From the NCBI RefSeq assembly GCF_002368415.1, contig NZ_AP018290.1, positions 5,717,614-5,781,613 of the forward strand: a DNA stretch of 64,000 bases, given 5' to 3'. Position numbers and translations under genes: made by a program. Below, piece by piece: positions 9,061 through 17,855 of this stretch. Origin of the DNA: Calothrix sp. NIES-4105. GTDB taxonomy: Bacteria > Cyanobacteriota > Cyanobacteriia > Cyanobacteriales > Nostocaceae. Below the pieces are notes generated by a model. It searched no databases, was not told the origin of the DNA, and saw only the letters and a program-made list of their open reading frames with translations. Each line of letters opens with the position of its first letter. The stretch's first letter is position 1.

Positions 9061-9741
9061 ATGGTATTCGCGACAAACGGACATAATAACAACGATGCAT
9101 ACTTAGAGTTTTTAACCCCCGACAATGCCGCAATGCTATTAATTGACCATCAAACAGGCACTATGTTGGGTGTACAAGATATACGACTCGACCAGTTTCG
9201 CAGTAATGTACTTGCTCTTGCCAAAACTGCCAAGCTGCATAAATTACCAACTGTAATTACAGTTAGTTATGCCGAAGGTCCAAATGGTCCATTGATGAGA
9301 GAACTCGCAGAAATGTTTCCAGAGGTAGATGTAGTTTCTCGCCCTGGTCCAATTAATGCTTGGGATGACCAAAACTTTGTGAAAGCTGTTGAAGCTACAG
9401 GTCGCAAGAAATTAATTATGGCAGGTGTCACTACTGATATCTGTTTATATTTCCCTGCAATTTCAGCAAAACGAGCAGGTTATGACGTTTGGTGTATTTA
9501 TGACGCATCTGGATGCTGGGATATGATGTCCGAGTTAAGTACTATCCTACGACTTCAGCAAGCAGGGTGCATTGTATCTAACTGGGCAGTAGTCACGGCA
9601 ATGTTACAACGAGATTGGCGTAATCAAAGCGCATCGGGCACCTTAGATATTTTTGGTGAACATTTACCTTTCTACAGCATGTTGTCCAACAATATGGAAA
9701 AAACCAAAGCACAAGTAGAAAAGCAACAAGCGATAATATAA
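9061..9741 (+). CDS. Isochorismatase-family cysteine hydrolase (YcaC-like)
   Basis: A 226-aa protein starting at ATG 9061 after CAGGGAAACAAC; a longer frame from 9034 overlaps the preceding gene and is less likely. Family marks are LLIDHQTGTM with the catalytic Asp, AGVTTDICL with the nucleophilic Cys, and SRPGPINAWDD. These match the YcaC-like branch of isochorismatase-like hydrolases, whose natural substrates are mostly unknown. It begins 13 bases after the DsbA-like frame, so the two probably formed an operon. No membrane or secretion signal is seen. Assigning an isochorismate substrate would be unsupported. Confidence 0.85.
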   Translation: MVFATNGHNNNDAYLEFLTPDNAAMLLIDHQTGTMLGVQDIRLDQFRSNVLALAKTAKLHKLPTVITVSYAEGPNGPLMRELAEMFPEVDVVSRPGPINAWDDQNFVKAVEATGRKKLIMAGVTTDICLYFPAISAKRAGYDVWCIYDASGCWDMMSELSTILRLQQAGCIVSNWAVVTAMLQRDWRNQSASGTLDIFGEHLPFYSMLSNNMEKTKAQVEKQQAII

Positions 9742-9746
9742 CAAAC

Positions 9747-10079
9747 TATGTGGTCTGTATCATTAATTCTGTGGGGTTAGTTTGCAACAGATACAACGGA
9801 TGTAACGGATGGGTTACTTGTTACAAACAAAACTTAGAGAACTCCACGAAAAAAAATGCCCAACGTCATTCTGAACGCAGTGAAGAATCTGGCCCAGATG
9901 CTTTGTTCTGGGAAAAATACGTTTACATCGCACTTTAAGATGCTCTAAGAGGGCATGACACCACAGGATCATTCATTTTTTGGCTTACTCTTATTATCTC
10001 AAATCAACTATCCGTTACATCCGTTCCAAAATCCGTTGCTAATCTTCCTACCTACCAAAACTTTTGACACAAACCACTA
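9747..10079. repeat. MITE-like inverted-repeat element, family A
   Basis: The left end (GTGGTCTGTATCATTAATTC then GTTTGCAACAG) pairs with the complement of the right end (GTTGCTAATCTTCC, then CAAAACTTTTGACACAAACC). Just inside, AACGGATGTAACGGATG at the left is matched by ATCCGTTACATCCGTT at the right. The same termini and inner repeats occur at 40589-40767. The centre (about 9860-9950) differs and carries a short CATTCTGAACGCAGTGAAGA repeat, apparently inserted. No transposase is encoded. It separates the isochorismatase gene from hxlB. Exact ends are approximate. Confidence 0.65.
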
Positions 10080-10091
10080 GGTAATAAGCTA

Positions 10092-10646
10092 ATGAGTATA
10101 CATCAAGCAATTGACTTGATTCTTTTCGAGAATCAACAAGTCCTACAAAATATCGATTTCGGCGCCGTAACAAAATTAGGCGAAGCAATCTCACAGTCTA
10201 AAAGAATTTTTGTCACGGGTGAAGGTCGCAGTGGTTTAGTAATGCGAATGTTCGCCATGCGCTTAATGCATTTGGGTTGTCAGGATTTTGTTGTTGGAGA
10301 AACTATAACACCTTCAATTCAAGCAAATGACTTGTTGATTGATTGTTCTGGTTCTGGCGCCACAGGAAACGTATTATCAATAGCACAAAAAGCACAAGCA
10401 ATAGGCGCGCACATTGCTAGCATTACAACTCAACCTGATTCCCCATTAGGACAAATAGCAGATATCGTCATTCATCTAGATGCGGCAGCAAAACAAGACC
10501 ATAGCAATGAGCATTCTCAACAATTTGCAGGCTGATTATTTGAGCAATCAGCACTATTACTTTTAGATGCTCTATTTCACGTTATGGCACAAAAAACAAA
10601 TAAAAGTCCAGAAGCATTATATAGCCTGCACGCCAATCTTGAGTAG
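10092..10646 (+). pseudogene. hxlB: 6-phospho-3-hexuloisomerase with in-frame TGA
   Basis: A SIS-domain isomerase that would convert hexulose-6-phosphate to fructose-6-phosphate in the ribulose monophosphate pathway. The frame from ATG 10092 shows the sugar-phosphate motifs VTGEGRSGLV and DCSGSGAT, then reaches TGA at 10533-10535 after HSQQFAG. The same frame resumes LFEQSALLLLDALFHV and ends at TAG 10644-10646, giving 184 residues, the normal family length. Family members have Ser or a similar residue before LFEQ, so a TCA to TGA change is likely. The lost tail contains the conserved FEQ glutamate near the active site. It is immediately upstream of hxlA. Confidence 0.85.
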
Positions 10647-10677
10647 ATATTCAAATAACAAACAGCGAGGTATTTCT

Positions 10678-11316
10678 ATGAAACTTCAAGTCTCTATTGA
10701 TTTAGTTTCTCTTGAGCAAGCGCTAAATCTTCTAAAAGAAGTTGCACAATATGTAGATATTATAGAAGCAGGTACACCGCTAATAAAACAAGAAGGGTTA
10801 CGAGTTGTAACCGCATTTAAACAAGCTTATCCAGATAAATTAATTTTTGCTGACATGAAAACAATGGATGCTGGTGAACTTGAAGCAGAACTAGCATTCC
10901 AAGCAGGCGCCGATATTACCACAGTTTTAGCTGTTGCAAATGATGCCACATTATCAGGAGCAATTGCCGCTGCCCAGAAATATGGGAAATCTGTTACAGC
11001 AGATATGATTGGAGTTCACGACCGTTTGCAGCGTGCGAAAGAACTCAAACAACTCGGAATTCAATCACTTGAAATGCACTGGGGATTAGACGAACAAGCA
11101 CACCATAATTGGGATTTTAATGAATTGCGAGTTATTAAAGATACAGTTGGTATTCCTTTTGCAGTTGCTGGTGGAATTAACGAAACGACTATAAATCAAG
11201 TCCAGGCAACAGGCGCCGAAGTAGCTGCCGTTGGTGGCGCCATTTACAATGCAACATCGCCTGTAGAAATGGCTCTGAGATTACGTTCTCAAATCAGCGC
11301 TCTCAGCACTGTATAG
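10678..11316 (+). CDS. hxlA: 3-hexulose-6-phosphate synthase
   Basis: A 212-aa TIM-barrel enzyme of the OMP-decarboxylase/HPS family, condensing formaldehyde with ribulose-5-phosphate (or the reverse). Family motifs are QVSIDLVSLEQAL at the N-terminus, EAGTPLIKQEG, IFADMKTMDAGE, VTADMIGVHD, and phosphate binding in FAVAGGINETT and VGGAIYNA. The ATG at 10678 follows AGCGAGG; a frame open from 10567 is only the reading upstream of this start. Together with the interrupted hxlB it forms an HPS-PHI pair. In a cyanobacterium this suggests formaldehyde detoxification or pentose phosphate supply; this role is inference. Confidence 0.9.
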   Translation: MKLQVSIDLVSLEQALNLLKEVAQYVDIIEAGTPLIKQEGLRVVTAFKQAYPDKLIFADMKTMDAGELEAELAFQAGADITTVLAVANDATLSGAIAAAQKYGKSVTADMIGVHDRLQRAKELKQLGIQSLEMHWGLDEQAHHNWDFNELRVIKDTVGIPFAVAGGINETTINQVQATGAEVAAVGGAIYNATSPVEMALRLRSQISALSTV

Positions 11317-11379
11317 CCAAATTTTACATTTAAGGCGCCCATGAATAAATTTTGACCATACAGACGCATTTATCACTGC

Positions 11380-11428
11380 CATCCTCACTACGTGAAACAT
11401 CTCCGAGATTCTTCACGTAGTAAGGATG
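11380..11428. repeat. Long hairpin repeat after hxlA
   Basis: CATCCTCACTACGTGAA (11380-11396) pairs with TTCACGTAGTAAGGATG (11412-11428) with one mismatch. It belongs to a widespread type of dispersed bacterial intergenic repeat built around GAAGATTC-like arms. It may end transcription of hxlA, although there is no clear T-run. Confidence 0.6.
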
Positions 11429-11521
11429 ACAAAGTTCAGCTTTTATCCGTTGGCTATATAGTATCGTTACCATCCCCCCCAAGGAGGATATTACTGCCGA
11501 TGAAGGTGTTATGGTTAAGAT

Positions 11522-11574
11522 CGTTATTAAAAGATAGGGGCTTATCTTTTAATAACGGTGGTCGTTATTAAAAG
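11522..11574. repeat. Perfect 15-bp inverted repeat plus a third arm
   Basis: CGTTATTAAAAGATA (11522-11536) is perfectly complementary to TATCTTTTAATAACG (11542-11556), with a 5-base loop. A third copy of the arm's first 12 bases lies at 11563-11574. It lies in the 712-base gap before the kinase gene at 12029. The arrangement resembles an operator or small mobile hairpin; its function is unknown. I see no gene elsewhere in this gap. Confidence 0.6.
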
Positions 11575-11916
11575 TTAGTTTATTTTTAAGTACTAAAAAC
11601 CTAGATATGGTATTTTTTATAACTTTATACTTAGATTTGGATTGAGGAAGATTGGACGGAGGATGGAGTTGCAACTGATTTACCAAGGATTGCGTAGGGC
11701 AGTGTTTGGTTGTGCGAATATGAACTCGAAAAGATTGCTTTTATTAATCATGCAATCTATAGTGATTACAACATATGTATGACGTGAGTATGTCATATAT
11801 ATCAAGAATTTGTGTCTAAGACTTGCATTTCTAAGATATCAATTTTTTTAGATTCAGAAGATTGGCGCCGTCTGGCTGCATCGATTTTTGTAAAGCGTCA
11901 TAACATTTACACACAC

Positions 11917-11942
11917 TTGACAAATATTTATCATACTTGACT
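11917..11942 (+). promoter_or_regulatory. Shared upstream motif beginning TTGACA (copy 1)
   Basis: A 26-base block beginning TTGACAAATATTTATCATAC lies about 85 bases before the hybrid kinase gene. A near copy occurs at 14275-14300. TTGACA is a good -35 box, but a canonical -10 at the usual distance is not convincing. The block could be part of a promoter or a common regulator site. Confidence 0.35.
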
Positions 11943-12028
11943 CTTAGAATCTTTCGATAATAGGTGCGGATACAGATACGAAAGCTTCTAAGGCTTGAAA
12001 AAGCAAAGATGTAATCAAGAGGTTAAGT

Positions 12029-14020
12029 ATGAGTTATATTTGGAATCATCTGCTGAAACGGTGCTATACTTATTCAACTCGTTACCATTTTATTCGCTAC
12101 ATTATTGCAGCTTTGTCAGTTGCGGTCGCACTACTACTAACTTTGTCACTACACCCTTTACTCAAATCAACAGTTTTCTCACTTTTTTTTGCAGCAGTAA
12201 CTTTTAGCGCTTGGTACGGGGGGTTAGAAACCGGGTTACTGGCAACTGTTTTATCCATTTTAGCTTGCGACTTCTTTTTGGCGCCTGAAACTGATAATCT
12301 TATACTTAGGCACGGTGCAAACTTTTTACATTTCGTTTTATTTACTTTAGTTGCAGTGTTGGTTAGTTCTCTTTATGCTCGACTACATAAGGCAAAACAA
12401 AAAGTTGAGACTAATTTAGTTAAACTACAATTGAGCGAAGAAAAGTATCGTCGTATCGTTGATACTGCTTCGGAAGGCATTTGGTTGTTAAACGACAACT
12501 TACATACCGAGTTTGTGAACGAGCAATTAGCTTCAATGCTTGGTTACAGAGTTTCAGAAATGAACGCGCGCTCATTTGAAGAGTTTATCACTTCAACAAA
12601 TCGTACAGAAATGAAAAAAATAGTTGAGCGATGGCAAAATGGCAGTAAAGAAAAGTTTGACTGCTGCTTTCGCGCTCAAAATGGTTCTGAGTTATGGGCA
12701 ATTGTTTCTAGCACACCAATTTTTACTTCAGAAGGTAATTTCAATGGTGTCCTAACAATGCTAACCGACATTACCGCGCGTAAAGGTATAGAAATAGAAC
12801 GAACTCAATTGCTAGAACGAGAACAAGTAAGTCGAAGAGAAGCAGAAGCAGCAAATCGATGTAAAGATGAGTTTTTGGCAATGCTTTCCCACGAATTACG
12901 CTCTCCCCTTAACCCAATTATTGGTTGGGCAGAAATATTACAAAGTAAAAAATTAAACTCCGAAAAAACCGATTATGCACTAAAAGCTATTGAACGTAAC
13001 GCCAAGTTGCAAGCTAAACTTATTGAAGACTTATTGAATGTGTCCCGTATTTTACAAGGTAAACTAAGTATAGAATCACATCGAATCAACTTGTTATCTG
13101 TTATTGAGGCAACAATCGAAACAGTTCGTTTAGCAGCAGAAGAAAAAGCGATATCGCTTAATTCAAATCATGAGTCTTTCCATCCTGAAATGCCTTCCCA
13201 TAGATTTGACTTGCTTGGTGACTCAAAGCGTTTACAGCAAATCTTTTGGAATTTACTACTAAATGCAATCAAATTTACACCTCATGGAGGTAGAATAGAT
13301 ATTGAATTATCTTTTATTGCAAATCAAAACTTTGCTCAAATTCAAGTTAAAGATACAGGTATAGGTATTGATTCTGAGTTTCTACCTCATGTTTTTGAAT
13401 CCTTTCGTCAAGCTGATAACTCCACAACTAGAAAATTTGGAGGGTTAGGTTTAGGATTAGCAATCGTTCGCCAGTTGGTAGAACTCCACGGTGGTACAGT
13501 TGAAGCTGATAGTTTGGGGAAAGGACAAGGTGCAACTTTTATTGTTAACTTACCACTTTTAACCCAAGAGAGTGAAGCAATAGAAATTTCGCATTCAGAT
13601 ACTGATTTATATATAAATTATAGTTATTTAACAAATTTAAAGATTTTAGTGGTAGATGATGAAGCCGATATTCGAGATTTACTTGTTTCTTTGCTGGAGC
13701 AATATGGAGCAATTGTAACAACTGCTGTTTCCGCTGAACATGCATTAGAAATACTTGCGGTTTCTGAACAAGATTTAATGATAAGCGATATAGGTATGCC
13801 AAACGTCAATGGTTATGCGCTAATGCGTCAAGTCAGAAATAGTTCAATACAACATAGACAAATTCCAGCAATTGCATTAACTGGTTATGCTAGTGATTTT
13901 GATATACAACAGTCACATTTGGCAGGTTTTGATAAAATTATAGCCAAACCTATAGAGCAAGCTAAGTTGATTAGTGCTATTAGTAGTATGAATATGTCTA
14001 AAACTTACCAAAATATTTGA
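12029..14020 (+). CDS. Membrane hybrid histidine kinase (DUF4118-PAS-HK-REC)
   Basis: A 663-aa hybrid kinase. Residues about 20-120 hold three or four membrane helices of the DUF4118/KdpD type (FAAVTFSAWYGGLETGLLAT). Then come a coiled coil, PAS (about 145-255), HisKA with phospho-His in MLSHELRSPLNPI, HATPase with NLLLNAIKFTPHGG, DTGIGI and GGLGLGLAI, and a C-terminal receiver with VVDDEAD, the aspartate in MISDIGMP and Lys in IAKPIE. ATG 12029 follows AAGAGGTTAAGT. The receiver resembles the stand-alone one at 649-1113. No cognate output regulator is adjacent, so it probably works through a phosphorelay. Confidence 0.93.
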   Translation: MSYIWNHLLKRCYTYSTRYHFIRYIIAALSVAVALLLTLSLHPLLKSTVFSLFFAAVTFSAWYGGLETGLLATVLSILACDFFLAPETDNLILRHGANFLHFVLFTLVAVLVSSLYARLHKAKQKVETNLVKLQLSEEKYRRIVDTASEGIWLLNDNLHTEFVNEQLASMLGYRVSEMNARSFEEFITSTNRTEMKKIVERWQNGSKEKFDCCFRAQNGSELWAIVSSTPIFTSEGNFNGVLTMLTDITARKGIEIERTQLLEREQVSRREAEAANRCKDEFLAMLSHELRSPLNPIIGWAEILQSKKLNSEKTDYALKAIERNAKLQAKLIEDLLNVSRILQGKLSIESHRINLLSVIEATIETVRLAAEEKAISLNSNHESFHPEMPSHRFDLLGDSKRLQQIFWNLLLNAIKFTPHGGRIDIELSFIANQNFAQIQVKDTGIGIDSEFLPHVFESFRQADNSTTRKFGGLGLGLAIVRQLVELHGGTVEADSLGKGQGATFIVNLPLLTQESEAIEISHSDTDLYINYSYLTNLKILVVDDEADIRDLLVSLLEQYGAIVTTAVSAEHALEILAVSEQDLMISDIGMPNVNGYALMRQVRNSSIQHRQIPAIALTGYASDFDIQQSHLAGFDKIIAKPIEQAKLISAISSMNMSKTYQNI

Positions 14021-14118
14021 CCTGACAGATCAGACATGATTTTATCTTAAACTATAAAATTCCTATTTTATTTTTGAAATTTGTAAGTAGGGTTATGCTT
14101 CACAAGACCATGATATGT

Positions 14119-14142
14119 ATGGTGGGCAGTGCCCACCCTACA
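14119..14142. repeat. GTGGGCAxTGCCCAC palindromic repeat (copy 1)
   Basis: GGTGGGCAGTGCCCACC forms a near-perfect palindrome, flanked by TAT and CTAC. Related copies lie at 17005, 35911 and 48130. It is a dispersed cyanobacterial intergenic repeat, possibly a transcript-end hairpin. Confidence 0.7.
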
Positions 14143-14274
14143 ATGGCAATAGTGTGTCAAAGTCTGTATATTTTATAAAATGTTTTCAACTCATAACTTT
14201 TTCCCATTGTTGAAAATAATTAAAAAATATTAATAGATATAATTTTTAGTAATTGTCATAATCCGTACACATTT

Positions 14275-14300
14275 TTGACAAACAATTATCATACTTAGCT
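14275..14300 (+). promoter_or_regulatory. Shared upstream motif beginning TTGACA (copy 2)
   Basis: A 26-base block beginning TTGACAAACAATTATCATAC, a near copy of 11917-11942, lies about 330 bases upstream of the phosphodiesterase gene. The distance leaves room for a long leader. The remainder of the gap 14021-14629 shows only the palindrome at 14119 and a GGAG ribosome binding site before 14630. Confidence 0.35.
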
Positions 14301-14629
14301 TTTATAATTTCAAGGTGAAAATTTTGATATTTTTAAAAAACTTAAATTCTGTTGTTTAATTAATATTTAATAAAAGCTTAACCAACAAAATTGTAGTAGT
14401 GTATTAATTTATAGCTATGGATACTATTGAGCTATATCAATAGAACAATCGAATATTAAATAGATAAAGTAGAATTCAGAAGGCATATATTATGTGCTTC
14501 TCTTTTCTGAATAACCGCACGTATTTCTCAAATCAAAAATTGAGTTTATAGGATGAAATCGACTTCTATCTTAACTCCGATTCAATGTGATTGTGTGCAT
14601 GTAATTAAAATTTATGGAGTCATAAACAA

Positions 14630-16615
14630 ATGGCAAGTAGTGACTTAAATATTTTAGACAAGAATTCTCTTACAACTAGTCTTAATAGTACTACAAGTAC
14701 TGATTTAAATACTCTTAACAACCAACAATCATTAACTGGGAAAAGTAGTCAAGGTCGAAATGTTCTTATCTTTGTTGCTGATGGTTTGCGTCCAAGTTCG
14801 GTAAACCCAGAAGATGCTCCTACGCTTTCTAGCATTCGTTCAGAAGGGGTTAATTTTGTTAATAGTCATTCGTTGTTTCCAACTTTTACAACTCCGAATG
14901 CTTCAGCTATTGCTACGGGGCATTATCTTGGTGATACAGGAGATTTTAGTAATACAATCTACACCGGGTTCCCTACTCCCAGTGCAAATGGTAGTCCGAC
15001 ACCCTTCATCGAAAATGATGCTGTTCTTGCAGACTTAAATGCTCAATTTAAAGGTAACTACGATGCTAGTGACCCTGATACTTTTAGCTATTACAACTTC
15101 TTGAACGAAGAAACTCTGCTTCAGTTCGCGCGCAATAATGGTTACAATACTGCTGCTGTTGGTAAACTTGGACCGACGCTTATTCAAGATGTGAGTCAGG
15201 GTAGTCGTGACCCCAGTACAGGTACTGTTCCACCTCCACAAACAATTATTATTGACGACTCGACGGGTAAAACAGGGGGAGTTCCTTTATCACAAGATAT
15301 CATTGGGCGTCTTGTTACTGCTGGAGTCGGCGCCACTGCTCCTGATAGAAGTAACGGAGTACCAGCAGGAACACCATTAAATAATGGTTTTTCTGGTAAT
15401 AATACTACTCCAGGTACCCAAGCAGCAAACTACGTTCAGCAACAATACTTCACTAATGCTGTAACCAAAGCAATTTTACCGGAGTTTGGCGCCGATTATT
15501 CCAGCAGTGATAAACCATTCGCGATGGTGTATTGGTCGCGCGACCCCGACGGTTCACAGCATAACCAAGGTGATAGTCTTAATAGCTTGACTCCGGGAAT
15601 AAACGGAGCTACTTCAAAAGCTGCAGTGAAGAATGCTGATGATAACTTGGCACAGATTATTGCTGAACTCAAATCTCAGAAATTAGCTGACGGTAGCAGT
15701 TTATACGATAACACCGATATCTTTATCACTTCAGACCACGGTTTTTCTACTATTAGTAAGAGTCCAACTGATACTCAAGGCAATGTAGTTAAAGACTATG
15801 CGTCATCGCTAACTTTTCCCGGAGTCAACCCAGGATTCTTGCCACCAGGTTTTGTTGCAATTGATATTGCCCATGATTTAGGACTAACTCTATATGACCC
15901 AGACACACCTGTAACAGATAGTAGTGGTAACAGAGTTGCTTACAAACCTGTTGACCCAACCCAAGGACAGCGAACAACATCAGGTAATGGGTTGATTGGT
16001 GGTAGTGGTCAAATACTTGCTCAACCGGATGCAAAAGTAGTTGTTGCTGCGAATGGTGGTTCGGACTTAATTTATGTTCCAGATAATGATGTTGAGACAG
16101 TCAAGAAAGTTGTAGACTTCCTCTCGAAGCAAGATTACACAAGTGCGTTATTTGTCAATGATGATTTTGGCTCAATTGGGGGAGCTTTACCTTTGAGTTC
16201 GATTAACTTGAAAGGTTCTGCACAAACACCAACTCCTTCAATTGTGTTGAATTTTAGGACTTTTGCAACTAATCCCGATAATCCTGCTGGTTCCGAAGTT
16301 GAAATTGCTGATACCGGGTTGCAGCAGGGACAGGGAATGCATGGTAGTTTCGGACGCGGTGACACCTTTAATAATATGTTGGCAATTGGTCCCGACTTCA
16401 AGACTAACTATACAGACTTGGCGCCAGTTAGTAATGCTGATGTTGCGGTGACGTTAGCAAATATTTTAGGATTTAATATTCCTAGCAATGGTGATTTAGT
16501 TGGTCGGGTTGCAAAGGAAGCATTGGTAGGAAATCCTGATAACGTTGACTTTAGTAAAGGTGTTCTTGCTTCTGACCCAACAGACAACGGAATTAAGACT
16601 TACTTAAATTATTAA
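14630..16615 (+). CDS. Alkaline phosphatase-superfamily / nucleotide pyrophosphatase-like protein
   Basis: 661 aa, with metal-site motifs of the type I phosphodiesterase/alkaline phosphatase superfamily in order: VADGLRPSS (Asp), SLFPTFTTPN (Thr nucleophile), YWSRDPDGSQHNQGD (Asp and His), ITSDHGFS (Asp-His) and GMHGSFGRGD (His). It would hydrolyse phosphomonoesters, phosphodiesters or pyrophosphates; the substrate is unknown. There is no classical signal peptide: the first 45 residues are Ser/Thr/Asn-rich, as in some exported cyanobacterial repeat proteins. ATG 14630 follows TATGGAGTCATAAACAA. After the TAA stop the same frame runs into a second, damaged domain of the same family, so the original may have been a double-domain protein. 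Confidence 0.85.
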   Translation: MASSDLNILDKNSLTTSLNSTTSTDLNTLNNQQSLTGKSSQGRNVLIFVADGLRPSSVNPEDAPTLSSIRSEGVNFVNSHSLFPTFTTPNASAIATGHYLGDTGDFSNTIYTGFPTPSANGSPTPFIENDAVLADLNAQFKGNYDASDPDTFSYYNFLNEETLLQFARNNGYNTAAVGKLGPTLIQDVSQGSRDPSTGTVPPPQTIIIDDSTGKTGGVPLSQDIIGRLVTAGVGATAPDRSNGVPAGTPLNNGFSGNNTTPGTQAANYVQQQYFTNAVTKAILPEFGADYSSSDKPFAMVYWSRDPDGSQHNQGDSLNSLTPGINGATSKAAVKNADDNLAQIIAELKSQKLADGSSLYDNTDIFITSDHGFSTISKSPTDTQGNVVKDYASSLTFPGVNPGFLPPGFVAIDIAHDLGLTLYDPDTPVTDSSGNRVAYKPVDPTQGQRTTSGNGLIGGSGQILAQPDAKVVVAANGGSDLIYVPDNDVETVKKVVDFLSKQDYTSALFVNDDFGSIGGALPLSSINLKGSAQTPTPSIVLNFRTFATNPDNPAGSEVEIADTGLQQGQGMHGSFGRGDTFNNMLAIGPDFKTNYTDLAPVSNADVAVTLANILGFNIPSNGDLVGRVAKEALVGNPDNVDFSKGVLASDPTDNGIKTYLNY

Positions 16616-16959
16616 CAAGTTGGTGATACTAAGTACTTCGATGCTGCAGGTTTTTCTGGTCGTACTGTCGGGTTAAATACAGGAGAAAAGCATGTATTAA
16701 TACTTTCAATAGATGGACTACGCGCGGCAGATTTAGCTGACCCCAATTTACAAAAAGATATCCCAAATATCTTGAACTTAGAAAATAGTGGTGTTACCTT
16801 TACCAACGCTTATACAACAGTTCCTTCCGATTCCTTCCCAGGTACGTTAGCTTATCTCAAATTGCTGTTACTGCGTTAGATTCACTAGGACTAGACCCAA
16901 ATGACTTACAAGGAGCAGTAGCTGAACATACCCAAGAGTTACCAGGATTATTTACCTAA
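16616..16959 (+). pseudogene. Remnant of a second phosphodiesterase/phosphatase domain
   Basis: In the same frame as the preceding gene, immediately after its TAA, the reading continues QVGDTKYFDAAGFSG, then HVLILSIDGLRAADLADPNL and FTNAYTTVPSDSFPGT. These are the metal-binding Asp and nucleophile regions of the same superfamily. The frame then stops (about 16878), while another frame reads SQIAVTALDSLGLDPNDLQG to TAA 16957-16959, a typical C-terminus of this family. The middle (several hundred residues) is missing. This is an internally deleted paralogue or lost second domain. Confidence 0.75.
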
Positions 16960-17004
16960 TAATCGCATTTGTAGCACAGGCGCCTCGGCTTTACAGTCTA
17001 TTTG

Positions 17005-17028
17005 TATGGTGGGCAATGCCCACCTTAC
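17005..17028. repeat. GTGGGCAxTGCCCAC palindromic repeat (copy 2)
   Basis: GGTGGGCAATGCCCACC between the phosphodiesterase remnant and the convergent L,D-transpeptidase gene. It could act as a terminator hairpin for one or both. Confidence 0.7.
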
Positions 17029-17068
17029 TAATTACAGAGGACACTGTGAATCACTTAGTACAAGTGTT

Positions 17069-17647
17069 TTAAGGCTCGACTTTAACAACTGTGCCAACCT
17101 TGACTTTATCAAACAGCGCTATTACATCTTTATTGTGCATCCGAATACAACCGTGAGAAACAGCTTGTCCAATAAATTGTGGCTGGTTTGTGCCGTGAAA
17201 ACCTATTCTACTTTTACCGTCAGTCCAAATACCTATCCAGCGCGGTCCTAATGGGTTTTCAGGGCCGGGTTGAATAATGCGTCCGGTTTTAAAGCTTTTA
17301 AATATAGGATTAATTTCTTGCTCAAACACGTGGTAAATTCCTTTAGGAGTTTCCCAACCAGATTTACCAACAGCTATCGGGTAAGTGGCGATAATTTCTG
17401 GACCGCGATATACATATACGATTTTAGCTCTTAGCTTGACTACTAAATGTATTTCATTAGCAGCAGGTTCAGTTTCGATTTCTTGACCTGGTTTTTTCGG
17501 TTTATCTGTACTAACACTTGCAGGCGCCTTTTGTGACGACGCAACCACAACTGCATGTGAGCTATCAGACAGCAGCAGCGTAGTACTTACAATACTAATA
17601 AGGGGAGCAAAAGCAATTAATCCTTTTACTAAATTCCAGGTACGCAT
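17069..17647 (-). CDS. L,D-transpeptidase (YkuD family)
   Basis: 192 aa with an N-terminal signal or anchor segment (about residues 7-32), a Pro/Lys/Glu-rich linker, then a YkuD catalytic domain from about 65 to the end. The catalytic signature is complete: HGTNQPQ (His151) and SHGCIRMHN (His165, nucleophilic Cys167). It would act in the periplasm, forming 3-3 peptidoglycan cross-links or attaching proteins to the wall. The substrate-side motif PIAVGKSGWETPKGIY is typical. It is oriented towards the phosphodiesterase remnant; nothing upstream suggests an operon. Confidence 0.92.
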   Translation of the reverse strand: MRTWNLVKGLIAFAPLISIVSTTLLLSDSSHAVVVASSQKAPASVSTDKPKKPGQEIETEPAANEIHLVVKLRAKIVYVYRGPEIIATYPIAVGKSGWETPKGIYHVFEQEINPIFKSFKTGRIIQPGPENPLGPRWIGIWTDGKSRIGFHGTNQPQFIGQAVSHGCIRMHNKDVIALFDKVKVGTVVKVEP

Positions 17648-17855
17648 AACTTGACCGCAGTATTATATTTTTATTTTTTGCTCGTCAGCGAAAAAGCCAC
17701 ACTCACATATAGCATGTTGTGGCTATACTGACATATTTTTACACAGTTTTTAGTAAACTTAACTACCAGCTATGCGGAATAATTGCTCTTTGTAGGCGCC
17801 TGAGTGAAGCTGGCATGACAATATATTTAATAAATTCAACTAATTTGGTAATCAA

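Noticed and set aside
9750-9938. 62-aa plus-strand ORF after the isochorismatase gene
   Set aside because: It runs through the family-A inverted-repeat element and a dispersed repeat; no protein-like composition.
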